DNA of 64,000 nucleotides from CAWKCE01 sp032127035 (GTDB lineage Bacteria > Actinomycetota > Actinomycetes > JAHEKZ01). The position numbers and the translations under genes are program-made. The notes below the pieces were generated by a model. The model did not search any database, was not told where the DNA came from, and saw only the letters and a list, made by a program, of their open reading frames with translations. The stretch lies in contig CAWKCE010000005.1 in NCBI GenBank assembly GCA_963848085.1, positions 310,001 to 374,000 of the forward strand, given 5' to 3'. Shown piece after piece: positions 16,120 through 23,793 of the stretch; the first letter of the stretch is position 1, and each line of letters starts with the position of its first letter.

Positions 16120-17633
16120 TCCGGCTTGACCAAGGGGAACAGGATCGTGTCGCGCACTCCCAGGCCGGTCAGGTTCATCAGCAGCCGGTCGATCCCCATG
16201 CCTTGGCCGCCGGCCGGCGGCATGCCGTGCTCGAGTGCCCGCAGGAAGTCCTCGTCCAGCCGCATCGCCTCCTCGTCACCACCGGCGGCGCGGAGCGACT
16301 GCTGGACGAAGCGCTCACGCTGGTCGATGGGGTCGATCAGCTCGGAGTACCCGGTCCCCTGCTCGGCCCCCCAGCAGACGAGGTCCCACTTCTCGGTCAG
16401 GCGCGGGTCGTCGCGGTGCAGCCGAGTCAGCGGGGCGTTGTTCTTGGGGAAGTCGGTGTAGAACACCGGCGACGTGGTGCGCCGCTCGACCAGCTCGACG
16501 TACAGCTCCTCGAGCAGCATCCCCGCGTCGGCGTCGGCTGGCTCTTCGAGTCCCGCCGATTCCGACAGGCGCTGGAGCTTCTCACGAGGGGTGTCGAGCG
16601 AGACGTCCTCGCCGAGCGCCTCGGAGAGTGCCTCGATCATCGTCTTGACCGGCCAGTCTCCCGACAGGTCCCACTCCTCGACCACGCCGTCCGGACCCAC
16701 CCGCCGGGCGATCGGCGAGCCGAAGGCAGCCGTGGCGGCCTCCTGGATCAGCTCCTGGGTGAGTACGCGCATGGTGGTGTAGTCGCCGTAGGCCTCATAC
16801 ATCTCCAGCATCGTGAACTCGGGGTTGTGGGTCGAGTCCGCGCCTTCGTTACGGAAGTTGCGGTTGATTTCGAAGACCTTCTCGGCGCCACCCACAAGCA
16901 GCCGCTTCAGGTAGAGCTCGGGGGCGATGCGGAGGTAGACCGGGATGTCGTAGGCGTTGATGTGGGTGACGAAGGGCCGCGCGTTTGCGCCACCGTGCTG
17001 CACCTGAAGCATGGGGGTCTCGACCTCGGTGAATCCCCGACGGTGCAGGGAGTCCCGCAGGCTGCGCACGACAGCGGACCTCAGGTACAGCATGTCGCGG
17101 GCCTCGGGTCGCACGATGAGGTCGACGTATCGCTGCCGGACCCGCTGCTCCGGGTCCTGCAGGCCCTTGTGCTTCTCAGGCAGCGGGCGCAGTGCCTTGC
17201 TCGTGATGGCGAACGAGTCCACCAGGACGCTGAGCTCGCCCCGCCGGGAGGTGATGACCTCGCCCTGGACGCCCAGGTTGTCCCCGAGGTCGACGTCGCG
17301 CTTCCACCGGGCCAGTGCGTCCTCGCCGGTCCGGTCGAGGGTCAGCATCACCTGGAGGTCGTCCGTGCCGTCTCGCAGGGTGCCGAAGATGATCTTGCCG
17401 CTGACCCGGTTGAGCACGAGCCGCCCCACCACACCGACGCGCTCACCGGTCGCGGTGTCCGGCTCGAGGTCGACGAAACGGTCGCGGACGGCGACGTTGG
17501 TGGTGGTCCGGGGGTAGCCGAAGGCGTAGGCATCGTCGCCGTTGGCGCGCATCCGGTCCAGCTTCTCCCGACGCACCTGCATCTGCTCCGGGAGGTCGTT
17601 GCCCCGAGCCAGTGCGTCGCCCGCTTCACCCAT
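16116..17633 (-). CDS. lysS: Lysine--tRNA ligase, class II
   Basis: A 505-residue class II aminoacyl-tRNA synthetase. An OB-fold anticodon-binding domain (VGVVGRLVLNRVSGKIIFGTLRDG) is followed by motif 1 around VVRSLRDSLHRRGFTEVETPML, motif 2 FEINRNFRNEGAD and motif 3 GMGIDRLLMNLTG near the C-terminus. The length is typical. TAGCCT lies 7 nt before the ATG at 17633, so the mRNA is probably leaderless. The argA-like gene is coupled downstream; lsr2 lies further downstream as in mycobacteria. Confidence 0.97.
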   Translation of the reverse strand: MGEAGDALARGNDLPEQMQVRREKLDRMRANGDDAYAFGYPRTTTNVAVRDRFVDLEPDTATGERVGVVGRLVLNRVSGKIIFGTLRDGTDDLQVMLTLDRTGEDALARWKRDVDLGDNLGVQGEVITSRRGELSVLVDSFAITSKALRPLPEKHKGLQDPEQRVRQRYVDLIVRPEARDMLYLRSAVVRSLRDSLHRRGFTEVETPMLQVQHGGANARPFVTHINAYDIPVYLRIAPELYLKRLLVGGAEKVFEINRNFRNEGADSTHNPEFTMLEMYEAYGDYTTMRVLTQELIQEAATAAFGSPIARRVGPDGVVEEWDLSGDWPVKTMIEALSEALGEDVSLDTPREKLQRLSESAGLEEPADADAGMLLEELYVELVERRTTSPVFYTDFPKNNAPLTRLHRDDPRLTEKWDLVCWGAEQGTGYSELIDPIDQRERFVQQSLRAAGGDEEAMRLDEDFLRALEHGMPPAGGQGMGIDRLLMNLTGLGVRDTILFPLVKPE

Positions 17634-17640
17634 GGCGGCC

Positions 17641-17646
17641 AGGCTA
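17641..17646 (-). promoter_or_regulatory. lysS: -10 box of a leaderless promoter for lysS
   Basis: Minus-strand TAGCCT with 7 nt to the ATG at 17633. It suggests that lysS is transcribed separately from the coaX-panC operon upstream. Confidence 0.55.
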
Positions 17647-17672
17647 GCGATCAGTGCGGAACGGCAACGTGA

Positions 17673-18434
17673 TCAGGGGGTGACGTTGCGCTCGAAGACG
17701 AGGCGAAGCCCGTGCAGGGTCAGGTCGGGCTCGTGGTCGGTGATGGTCTCCGACTCGTCGATGACGATGGCAGCCAGTCCTCCGGTGGCGATCACGGCGT
17801 TCACCGCGCCCAGCTCCGCGGTGATCCTCCGCACCAGGCCGTCGACCTGGCCGGCAAACCCGTAGATCGCCCCGGACTGGAGAGCCTCGACGGTGTTCTT
17901 GCCGATCACCGAGCGCGGCCGGACCAGCTCGACCTTGAGCAGCTGGGCGGCCCGGGAGGCCAGCGCCTGCAACGAGATCTCGATGCCCGGGGCGAGCGCC
18001 CCGCCCAGGAACTCGCCGCGGGCACTCACGACGTCGAGATTCGTCGAGGTTCCGAAGTCGACGACGATCGCCGGTCCGCCGAACATCTCGTGCGCCGCCA
18101 ACGTGTTGACGATGCGATCGCTGCCGACCTCCTTCGGGCTGTCGGTCAGCACCGGGACCCCGGTTCGGGTGCCCGGCTCAACGATGACCGTCGGCAGGTC
18201 GCGGTAGTACCGCTGCAGCATCTCCCGCATCTCCCGAAGGACCGCCGGCACCGTCGAACACAGCGCGATCCCGGTGACGTCAGGTCCGCCGGCGAGGAGC
18301 CCCCGGTAGACGAGGACCATCTCGTCCGCGGTCGCGCGCGCATCCGTCTTGATCCGCCACGACCCGTGCAGGCGGTCGCCCTCGAACAGCCCGAGCACTG
18401 TCTGCGTGTTGCCGACGTCAATGGCGAGCAGCAC
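17673..18434 (-). CDS. coaX: Type III pantothenate kinase
   Basis: A 253-residue CoaX. The N-terminal LLAIDVGNTQTVLGLF phosphate-binding motif, the RIVNTLAAHEMFGGPAIVVDFGTSTNLDVV core and the late VIATGGLA motif match type III enzymes of the ASKHA fold. It phosphorylates pantothenate, the first step of coenzyme A synthesis. The GTG start at 18434 lies 3 nt after the panC stop, so it belongs to the DUF2520-panC-coaX operon. In M. tuberculosis panD sits between panC and coaX; here it is absent. Confidence 0.96.
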   Translation of the reverse strand: MLLAIDVGNTQTVLGLFEGDRLHGSWRIKTDARATADEMVLVYRGLLAGGPDVTGIALCSTVPAVLREMREMLQRYYRDLPTVIVEPGTRTGVPVLTDSPKEVGSDRIVNTLAAHEMFGGPAIVVDFGTSTNLDVVSARGEFLGGALAPGIEISLQALASRAAQLLKVELVRPRSVIGKNTVEALQSGAIYGFAGQVDGLVRRITAELGAVNAVIATGGLAAIVIDESETITDHEPDLTLHGLRLVFERNVTP

Positions 18435-18437
18435 GTG

Positions 18438-19295
18438 TCACTCCCCTCCGGCCACGGCCGGGAGCCGCACCGCCTGGTTGTCGATCAGCCGGGTCGAGCC
18501 GACAAAGGCAGCAACGACCAGTAACGCGTCGCCCCCAGCCACCGGACCGAACGTGCGCGGGTCCACCAGCTCCAGGTAGTCCAGCCGAACCGCGGGCTCG
18601 GCGGCCAGCACCTCGTGCCCCGCGGCCAGCACCTCTTCGGCGCCCCGCACCTCGGCCTCCTGGCCCGCCGCCAGGGCTCGCGGCAATGCGAGCGCGGCTC
18701 TGCGGTCCATTTCGGACAGGTATGTGTTGCGGCTCGACAGCGCCAGCCCGTCCGCGTCGCGGACGGTCGGTACCGGCACGACCTCGACCGGAAGGTCCAG
18801 GTCGCTGGTCATCTGTGCGATCAGCCACAGCTGCTGAGCGTCCTTCTGGCCGAAGTACGCCAGGTCCGGCCGGGTCAGGTGCAGCAGCTTCGCCACGACG
18901 GTCAGCACGCCGTCGAAGTGCCCAGGGCGAGTCTCTCCCTCGAGAAGATCGCCGACGTCTCCCGCCGACACACGCACGAGCGGCTCGCCCTGCGGATAGA
19001 CGACGTCTGGACTCGGGGCGAACACCACATCCACGCCGGCTTGCCGGCACAAGGCGACGTCGGACGGCAAGGTCTTCGGGTACTTCGCCAGGTCCTCCCC
19101 GGGCGCGAACTGCAGCGGGTTGAGGAACACCGTCACGATCACCGAGGCGGCACGCTCCTGCGCGGTACGGATCAGCTCCGCGTGGCCGGCGTGCAGCGCT
19201 CCCATCGTCATCACCACAGCGACGGGTCCGGCTGTCGCATCCAGGCGCTTCCGCTCGGCCGCCAGCTCGGACCGGGTGTGCGTCACGACCGTCAC
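18438..19295 (-). CDS. panC: Pantothenate synthetase
   Basis: A 285-residue enzyme that joins pantoate and beta-alanine using ATP. The nucleotidyl-transferase HIGH-type motif is H35-A-G-H38 (MTMGALHAGH), the pantoate loop includes TVFLNPLQF, and ALSSRN is the KMSKS equivalent. The length is typical. The GTG at 19295 overlaps the stop of the DUF2520 gene (GTGA), and coaX follows after 3 nt: a compact coenzyme A operon. Confidence 0.97.
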   Translation of the reverse strand: MTVVTHTRSELAAERKRLDATAGPVAVVMTMGALHAGHAELIRTAQERAASVIVTVFLNPLQFAPGEDLAKYPKTLPSDVALCRQAGVDVVFAPSPDVVYPQGEPLVRVSAGDVGDLLEGETRPGHFDGVLTVVAKLLHLTRPDLAYFGQKDAQQLWLIAQMTSDLDLPVEVVPVPTVRDADGLALSSRNTYLSEMDRRAALALPRALAAGQEAEVRGAEEVLAAGHEVLAAEPAVRLDYLELVDPRTFGPVAGGDALLVVAAFVGSTRLIDNQAVRLPAVAGGE

Positions 19296-20203
19296 GCCAC
19301 CGCACCCCCGTCGCCCAGCACGTCGAGGAGCGGCTCGGCCCGTACGGCGTCGAGCAGCCCGGCGTCGAGAGCGCGCTCCGCGGTGAGCCGAGCGAGCGCG
19401 ACGTACGCCGCCCGGGCCTGCGGTGAGACCTCACCGATCGCCGCCACGTGCGCCGCCACAGTGCCGGCGTCGCCACGGGCCACCGGTCCCGTCAACGCAG
19501 CGTCTCCCTCACGCAGTGCGTTGTCCAGGGCAGCCGACAGCAACGGCTCCAGGACACGCGCTGGCTGGTCCACGCCGGACGCGCGCAGCAGGTCGGCGGA
19601 GCTGGTCACCAACGTCACCAGGTGGTTCGCGGCATGGGCCAGGGCAGCGTGGTACAGCCCGCGTCTTTCCTCGAGCACGTGCACCGGCTCGCCGCCCATC
19701 TCCAGGACGAGGGCGTCGGCGATGGGGGCCAGGGTCGGCGGCACGGTGACGCCGAAGATGCAGCCACCGAGCCGGTCGAGGTCGATCGACGTGCCGGTGA
19801 ACGTCATCACCGGGTGGATCGCCAGCGGCAGCGCACCGACGGCCACGGCATCGTGCAGCACACCGACGCCGTAGCGCCCACTGGTGTGGGTGACGAGCTG
19901 ACCTGGTCGGATCGCCCCGGTCTCTGCCAGCCCGGCGACCAGTCGGGGAAGCTCGTCGTCCGGCACGGTGAGGAGCACCAGGTCAGCGGCGCCACACACG
20001 TCCGGCGGGGGCACCACCGGCACTCCCGGCAGTAGCAGCTCCGCGCGCTCACGCGACCGGTCCGACACCCCGGATACGGCGACCACCCGGTGACCGGCCC
20101 TCGCCAGCGCAGCGCCCAGCACGGCACCGACGCGCCCGGCTCCGACCACGCCGACGGCGAGCCGGCCCGGACGGTCGGGCGGAGGGCTGTCAGGTGGGGT
20201 CAC
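19292..20203 (-). CDS. Rossmann-like and DUF2520 domain protein
   Basis: A 303-residue protein. The N-terminal dinucleotide fold starts with GVVGAGRVGAVLGAALARAGH; then LLTVPDDELP and the conserved ALPLAIHPVMTFTG segment, typical of the DUF2520 family (NADP-binding, distantly related to F420-dependent NADP reductases and ketopantoate reductase-like proteins). The C-terminal half is helical (GLYHAALAHAANHLVTLV). It is the first gene of the panC-coaX operon and occupies the position of Rv3603c. A role in pantoate metabolism is suggested by context only. GGAACGCTTC precedes the GTG at 20203. Confidence 0.88.
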   Translation of the reverse strand: MTPPDSPPPDRPGRLAVGVVGAGRVGAVLGAALARAGHRVVAVSGVSDRSRERAELLLPGVPVVPPPDVCGAADLVLLTVPDDELPRLVAGLAETGAIRPGQLVTHTSGRYGVGVLHDAVAVGALPLAIHPVMTFTGTSIDLDRLGGCIFGVTVPPTLAPIADALVLEMGGEPVHVLEERRGLYHAALAHAANHLVTLVTSSADLLRASGVDQPARVLEPLLSAALDNALREGDAALTGPVARGDAGTVAAHVAAIGEVSPQARAAYVALARLTAERALDAGLLDAVRAEPLLDVLGDGGAVA

Positions 20204-20290
20204 GAAGCGTTCCAGTCCTCGAGGCGGGTACCGGACGACGGGCAGCGTCAGCCTAACCAGGCGGACAGCGCCCGGTGGGGCCCCGGTCGA

Positions 20291-20296
20291 TAGCGT
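20291..20296 (+). promoter_or_regulatory. -10 box of a leaderless promoter for the MidA-like gene
   Basis: TAGCGT lies exactly 6 nt before the GTG at 20303. Confidence 0.55.
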
Positions 20297-20302
20297 CTCC
20301 GC

Positions 20303-21379
20303 GTGAACGCGGTGCGGGGCTGGCGGACGGCCATGGAGCATGCGCTCTACGGCCCCTCGGGGTTCTACGTTCGCGGTGCCGGCCCGCAGGCGCACTTCCG
20401 GACCAGCGTGACGTCCGGCCCCCTGTTCGCCGCAGCCCTCCAGCGTCTGGTGAGCGACGTGGACGACGCACTGGCGCGACCGGCCGCCCTCCGCGTCGTG
20501 GACGTCGGCGCCGGTGACGGCTCCCTGCTCACCGCGGTCCTGGCCGGTCTGGACGTCGACCAGCGCCGGCGGTGGCAGCTGACAGGGGTGGACCTGCGTG
20601 GCCGACCGGCGAGCCTGCCCCCGGAGATCGGCTGGGTGCGCGAGCCGCCCACGGGCGTCGACGGGGTCGTGGTCGCGCACGAGCTGCTGGACAACGTCCC
20701 GCTCGACGTGGTCGAGCAGACCGAGGCCGGACTCCGCCTCGTCGTGGTCGACGAGCTCGGCCAGGAGTCGCTCGGGGGTCCACTGACGAACGATGACGCG
20801 GACTGGCTCCGGCGGTGGTGGCCGATGGAAGACGCCGACGTCGGCGACCGCGCCGAGGTCGGTCACCCCCGCGACGCCGCATGGGCGGCGCTCGTCACCT
20901 CCCTGCGGCGCGGCACTGCGGTGGCTGTCGACTACGCGCACACGCGTGCCCAGCGGGCCGCCGGCAGCTGGGCATCGGGCTCGCTCACCGCCTACCGTGC
21001 CGGCCACCAGGTCGCTCCGGTGCCCGACGGCTCGTGCGACCTGACGGCACACGTCGCGCTGGATGCGTGCGAGGACGCCGGGATCCGGGCCGGCGCAACG
21101 GACTCGGTGACGCTCGCGCAGTTCCTGGCCCTGCCCGCACTCGGGGTGTCGGGGAGGCGTCCGCCACTCGACCTCGCCCACTCCGACCCAGTCGGGTATG
21201 TCGCGGCGCTGAGCCGCGCCTCTCAGGCGGCCGAGCTCACCCAACGTGGTGGGCTCGGCGACTTCACGTGGCTGGTCCAGACGCGGGGCCAACCCGTTGC
21301 GGTTCGCCTGACCGACATCCTCAACGCCGAGGAGCGCGCCACACCACCGTCGCCGCAGCCGCGCCGACCAGCGCCGTGA
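20303..21379 (+). CDS. MidA/NDUFAF7-family SAM-dependent methyltransferase
   Basis: A 358-residue protein. The N-terminus YGPSGFYVRGAGPQAHFRTS is the family signature of the DUF185/MidA proteins, followed by the SAM-binding loop VVDVGAGDGSLL and the conserved VVAHELLDNVPLDVV. The eukaryotic member NDUFAF7 methylates an arginine of complex I subunit NDUFS2 (the NuoD homologue). An orphan nuoD-like gene lies 4 kb downstream in this window, which makes the pairing worth noting, but the bacterial target is not established. Its 3' end overlaps the convergent membrane-protein gene by 59 bp. Confidence 0.88.
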   Translation: MNAVRGWRTAMEHALYGPSGFYVRGAGPQAHFRTSVTSGPLFAAALQRLVSDVDDALARPAALRVVDVGAGDGSLLTAVLAGLDVDQRRRWQLTGVDLRGRPASLPPEIGWVREPPTGVDGVVVAHELLDNVPLDVVEQTEAGLRLVVVDELGQESLGGPLTNDDADWLRRWWPMEDADVGDRAEVGHPRDAAWAALVTSLRRGTAVAVDYAHTRAQRAAGSWASGSLTAYRAGHQVAPVPDGSCDLTAHVALDACEDAGIRAGATDSVTLAQFLALPALGVSGRRPPLDLAHSDPVGYVAALSRASQAAELTQRGGLGDFTWLVQTRGQPVAVRLTDILNAEERATPPSPQPRRPAP

Positions 21380-21833
21380 CCACGGTCAACCAGGAGGCCC
21401 GAGCCGCGGCAGCACCGATCCGATCCCGCGCGGACTCGGCGGTCGGGCCTAGCGCCCAGTCGACCCGGTCGCTCGTGGCTCGGCACTGCAGCGCCACCGT
21501 GCCCGGGACGATCGGCTCGACGGCGGCCACCGGCCGCCATCGCTGCGAACCGACGTCGATGGTCTCGTCGGTCTCGGCCGCCGTCAGCCGGGCGGACCCG
21601 CCGCGATCGGCTACCTGGCAGGGCGGCTGGTCCGGAACCGGCGCTCCGTCCCGGAGGTAGAGCGTGGTGGGGGTCTCGACCCGAACCACCACCCACGTCC
21701 CGGACGCCAGCGGGGCGACCTCGTCAAGCACTTGGCGGACCGCGTGCCCCACGCTGAACCCGCCCCACGCCAGTGGTACCGCCATCAGCCCCACCAGCGC
21801 CAGGTACCAGCGGCCGCGGCCCGGTCGGGTCAC
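21321..21833 (-). CDS. Small membrane protein with two transmembrane helices
   Basis: A 170-residue protein with one transmembrane helix near the N-terminus (WYLALVGLMAVPLAWGGFSVG), an extracytoplasmic domain of about 90 residues with two cysteines (PPCQVAD and LQCRATS), and a second helix at the C-terminus. The GTG at 21833 overlaps the stop of the upstream PH-domain gene (GTGA), the coupling used throughout this window; an in-frame ATG at 21857 is possible. It is the third gene of a unit with two PH-domain proteins. No function can be assigned. Confidence 0.7.
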   Translation of the reverse strand: MTRPGRGRWYLALVGLMAVPLAWGGFSVGHAVRQVLDEVAPLASGTWVVVRVETPTTLYLRDGAPVPDQPPCQVADRGGSARLTAAETDETIDVGSQRWRPVAAVEPIVPGTVALQCRATSDRVDWALGPTAESARDRIGAAAARASWLTVVTALVGAAAATVVWRAPRR

Positions 21834-23200
21834 TCCGGCGGCCGATCGAGCAGCCATCGGTCGGGTCGGGACCGCGACCGGGCGCTGCGGGCGCGGGCGA
21901 CCTGCGCCTCCGCCAGCTGCCTGGCCTCCTCGGCGGGGCGCTGCGCGGCGGTGATGCGGACCGGCCCCGGAGTGGAGTCCACGTGAACGCTGGCCAGCCG
22001 CAGCCACCGTTGCCACGGCCCCTGCGACACGCGCACGCTCTGGGTCCGGGCATGGGGGACGACGTCCCAGGTGGGCACCAGCCAGCCGTGCCGGACGACG
22101 AGGACCTGGTCGTCGTTGCCCACGGCCAGCCGACGTCGCTGCAGCGGCGCCCGCCACCGCGCCCTGGCCGGCACCGCATCGAGGGGGACGGCCAGTGGGT
22201 CGACCCCGGGCAGAACTCGGGCCAGCACCGCGCGCGCTACTGCCTCCGGTGCCACCGGCAGCAGGGTCGACGGCCGGTTCTGCGCGTCTTCACCCCCGGA
22301 GGCTCCGGCCACGTTCACCACCATCCGCACCCAGCCCCGGCGTCGCCACAGGACCGGCTGCTCCAGCCGAACGGCCTGGACCCGCCCTGGCGGAACGGTC
22401 TGCGACCGGTGCGACGTCAGACCGAACCGCAGGCGAAGACCGTCCGGGGACTCGGCCACGGTGAAGCCGAACAACGTCACGAAACGCCCGCCCACCACGA
22501 AGAACGGGGTGCCGACGAGCAGCAGCATGGGCAGCGCGAACTCGAACGCACCGACCGCGGTGAGCAGGACGGCGGTCAGGGGCAGACCCACCATGAGCAG
22601 CAACATGTCGGGCTGGAGGAGGAGGGAGGTGAGCAGCGTCCCCGTCGGCACGCTGACCAGGATGGTTTCGGGAGCAACGGGCGCGGACGCACCCTGCTCG
22701 ACCCGGATGCCGGCTGCGCGCGCCAGCAGCTCGGCGCGGAGTCGATCCGCGTCCGGCTGGGACAGGTAGGCCATCCGCGTCGCGCCTGAGGAGGCCCCGG
22801 CGACCTCCGGGCGCAGCTCCGCCAGCCCGAAGATGCGGGCGAGCAGCGGCTGCGTCACGTCGACGGACTGCAGTCGGGACACCTGGACGCGACGCTCGTT
22901 GAGCTGCAGCACCCCGGACCGGATCCGTAGGTCGCCGTCTGCGTCGAACCAGAAGCTGTAGCGGCTCCACACCAGGTACGCCCACGCACCGGACGCGGCC
23001 ACCATCGCTAGGACGACCACGAACACGCCCAGCCAGCCGAAGGGGTTGCTGCGAAGCTGGTCGAGCCCGAGGCTCACCGCCGCGATGCCGAGCACCGGCC
23101 CGATCTGGAGGGCGCGAACGACAGGCGTCACCGGGTGCAGGCGCTGGGGCCGCGTGGCCTGCCAGTCCGCAGCCTGGGCTCCCGGCAACGCGGTGGTCAC
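21830..23200 (-). CDS. PH-domain (bPH2, YdbT-like) membrane protein
   Basis: A 456-residue protein with two pairs of membrane helices, each followed by a bPH2 domain: WFDADGDLRIRSGVLQLNERRVQVSRLQSVDV and later LRLRFGLTSHRSQTVPPGRVQAVRLEQP; a third copy appears in VVRHGWLVPTWDVVPHARTQSVRVSQG. This is the YdbT architecture, always paired with a short YdbS-like protein, as here. In Bacillus the pair is linked to resistance to certain antibacterials; its role in actinobacteria is not known. It overlaps both neighbours by 4 nt. Confidence 0.88.
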   Translation of the reverse strand: MTTALPGAQAADWQATRPQRLHPVTPVVRALQIGPVLGIAAVSLGLDQLRSNPFGWLGVFVVVLAMVAASGAWAYLVWSRYSFWFDADGDLRIRSGVLQLNERRVQVSRLQSVDVTQPLLARIFGLAELRPEVAGASSGATRMAYLSQPDADRLRAELLARAAGIRVEQGASAPVAPETILVSVPTGTLLTSLLLQPDMLLLMVGLPLTAVLLTAVGAFEFALPMLLLVGTPFFVVGGRFVTLFGFTVAESPDGLRLRFGLTSHRSQTVPPGRVQAVRLEQPVLWRRRGWVRMVVNVAGASGGEDAQNRPSTLLPVAPEAVARAVLARVLPGVDPLAVPLDAVPARARWRAPLQRRRLAVGNDDQVLVVRHGWLVPTWDVVPHARTQSVRVSQGPWQRWLRLASVHVDSTPGPVRITAAQRPAEEARQLAEAQVARARSARSRSRPDRWLLDRPPE

Positions 23201-23727
23201 AGACCGGCGCTCCGCTGCTCGCCCAGGCTGGCGAGGCGGTCCCGAAGTGCCGCGGCCTCGCCGGGGGTCAGGCCGGGGATCGATGCGTCGCTGGTGGCAG
23301 CCGCGGTGTGCAGCTGCACCGACGCGAGTCCGAAGTGCCGGTCGATGGGTCCGCGCGTGACGTCGACCAGCTGCATGCGGCCGAAGGGCACCACGACCAG
23401 GCGCCGGAAGGCGATCCCGCTGACGACCAAGAGGTCGTCACTTCGCAAGCAGTAGCCGACCGCGCGCACCTGGCGTCCGATCAGCCAGGTGAGCCAGCTG
23501 ACGACGGCAACGGACGCGACGACGGCGACGAACGCCCACGCCGGGCTTGCCATCACGGCAACGGCCACGGTGATCGCGGCCGCGATGAGCACGGCCGGTC
23601 CGACGACCGAGATCCGACGGACGGTGGCCAACCGCGGCGACACCCCTACCCAGCCGTCGCCGGGGGCCAAGAAGGGGTCGCCGGCAAAGGACCGGGTCGG
23701 ATCTGCCGTCGGGCGGGGGTCGGACAT
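23197..23727 (-). CDS. PH-domain (YdbS-like) membrane protein
   Basis: A 176-residue protein with two adjacent membrane helices (VGPAVLIAAAITVAVAVMA and AFVAVVASVAVVSWLTWLIG) followed by one bPH2 domain: GYCLRSDDLLVVSGIAFRRLVVVPFGRMQLVDV and HFGLASVQLHTAAAT. It is the small partner of the YdbT-like protein encoded next, with GTGA coupling. TAGCCT lies 6 nt before the ATG at 23727, so this gene probably starts a leaderless three-gene message. Confidence 0.87.
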   Translation of the reverse strand: MSDPRPTADPTRSFAGDPFLAPGDGWVGVSPRLATVRRISVVGPAVLIAAAITVAVAVMASPAWAFVAVVASVAVVSWLTWLIGRQVRAVGYCLRSDDLLVVSGIAFRRLVVVPFGRMQLVDVTRGPIDRHFGLASVQLHTAAATSDASIPGLTPGEAAALRDRLASLGEQRSAGL

Positions 23728-23733
23728 CCCCCG

Positions 23734-23739
23734 AGGCTA
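23734..23739 (-). promoter_or_regulatory. -10 box of a leaderless promoter for the PH-domain operon
   Basis: Minus-strand TAGCCT lies 6 nt before the ATG at 23727. Confidence 0.5.
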
Positions 23740-23747
23740 TCCGGGCA

Positions 23748-23785
23748 GTCAGCAGGGCCCGAGCGACTGCCCGGGCCCTGCTGAC
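23748..23785 (-). terminator. Strong hairpin terminator after the permease gene
   Basis: A perfect 14-bp stem (GTCAGCAGGGCCCG pairing with CGGGCCCTGCTGAC) with a 10-nt loop lies 8 nt beyond the permease stop codon and just before the PH-domain operon promoter. There is no U tract, as is common for high-GC actinobacterial terminators. Confidence 0.7.
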
Positions 23786-23793
23786 AGGTGTGC

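Noticed and set aside
20204..21292. Upstream extension of the DUF2520 frame to 666 codons
   Set aside because: The extra part is antisense to the MidA-like gene and lacks domain features; the GTG at 20203 starts just before the Rossmann motif and has an RBS-like element.
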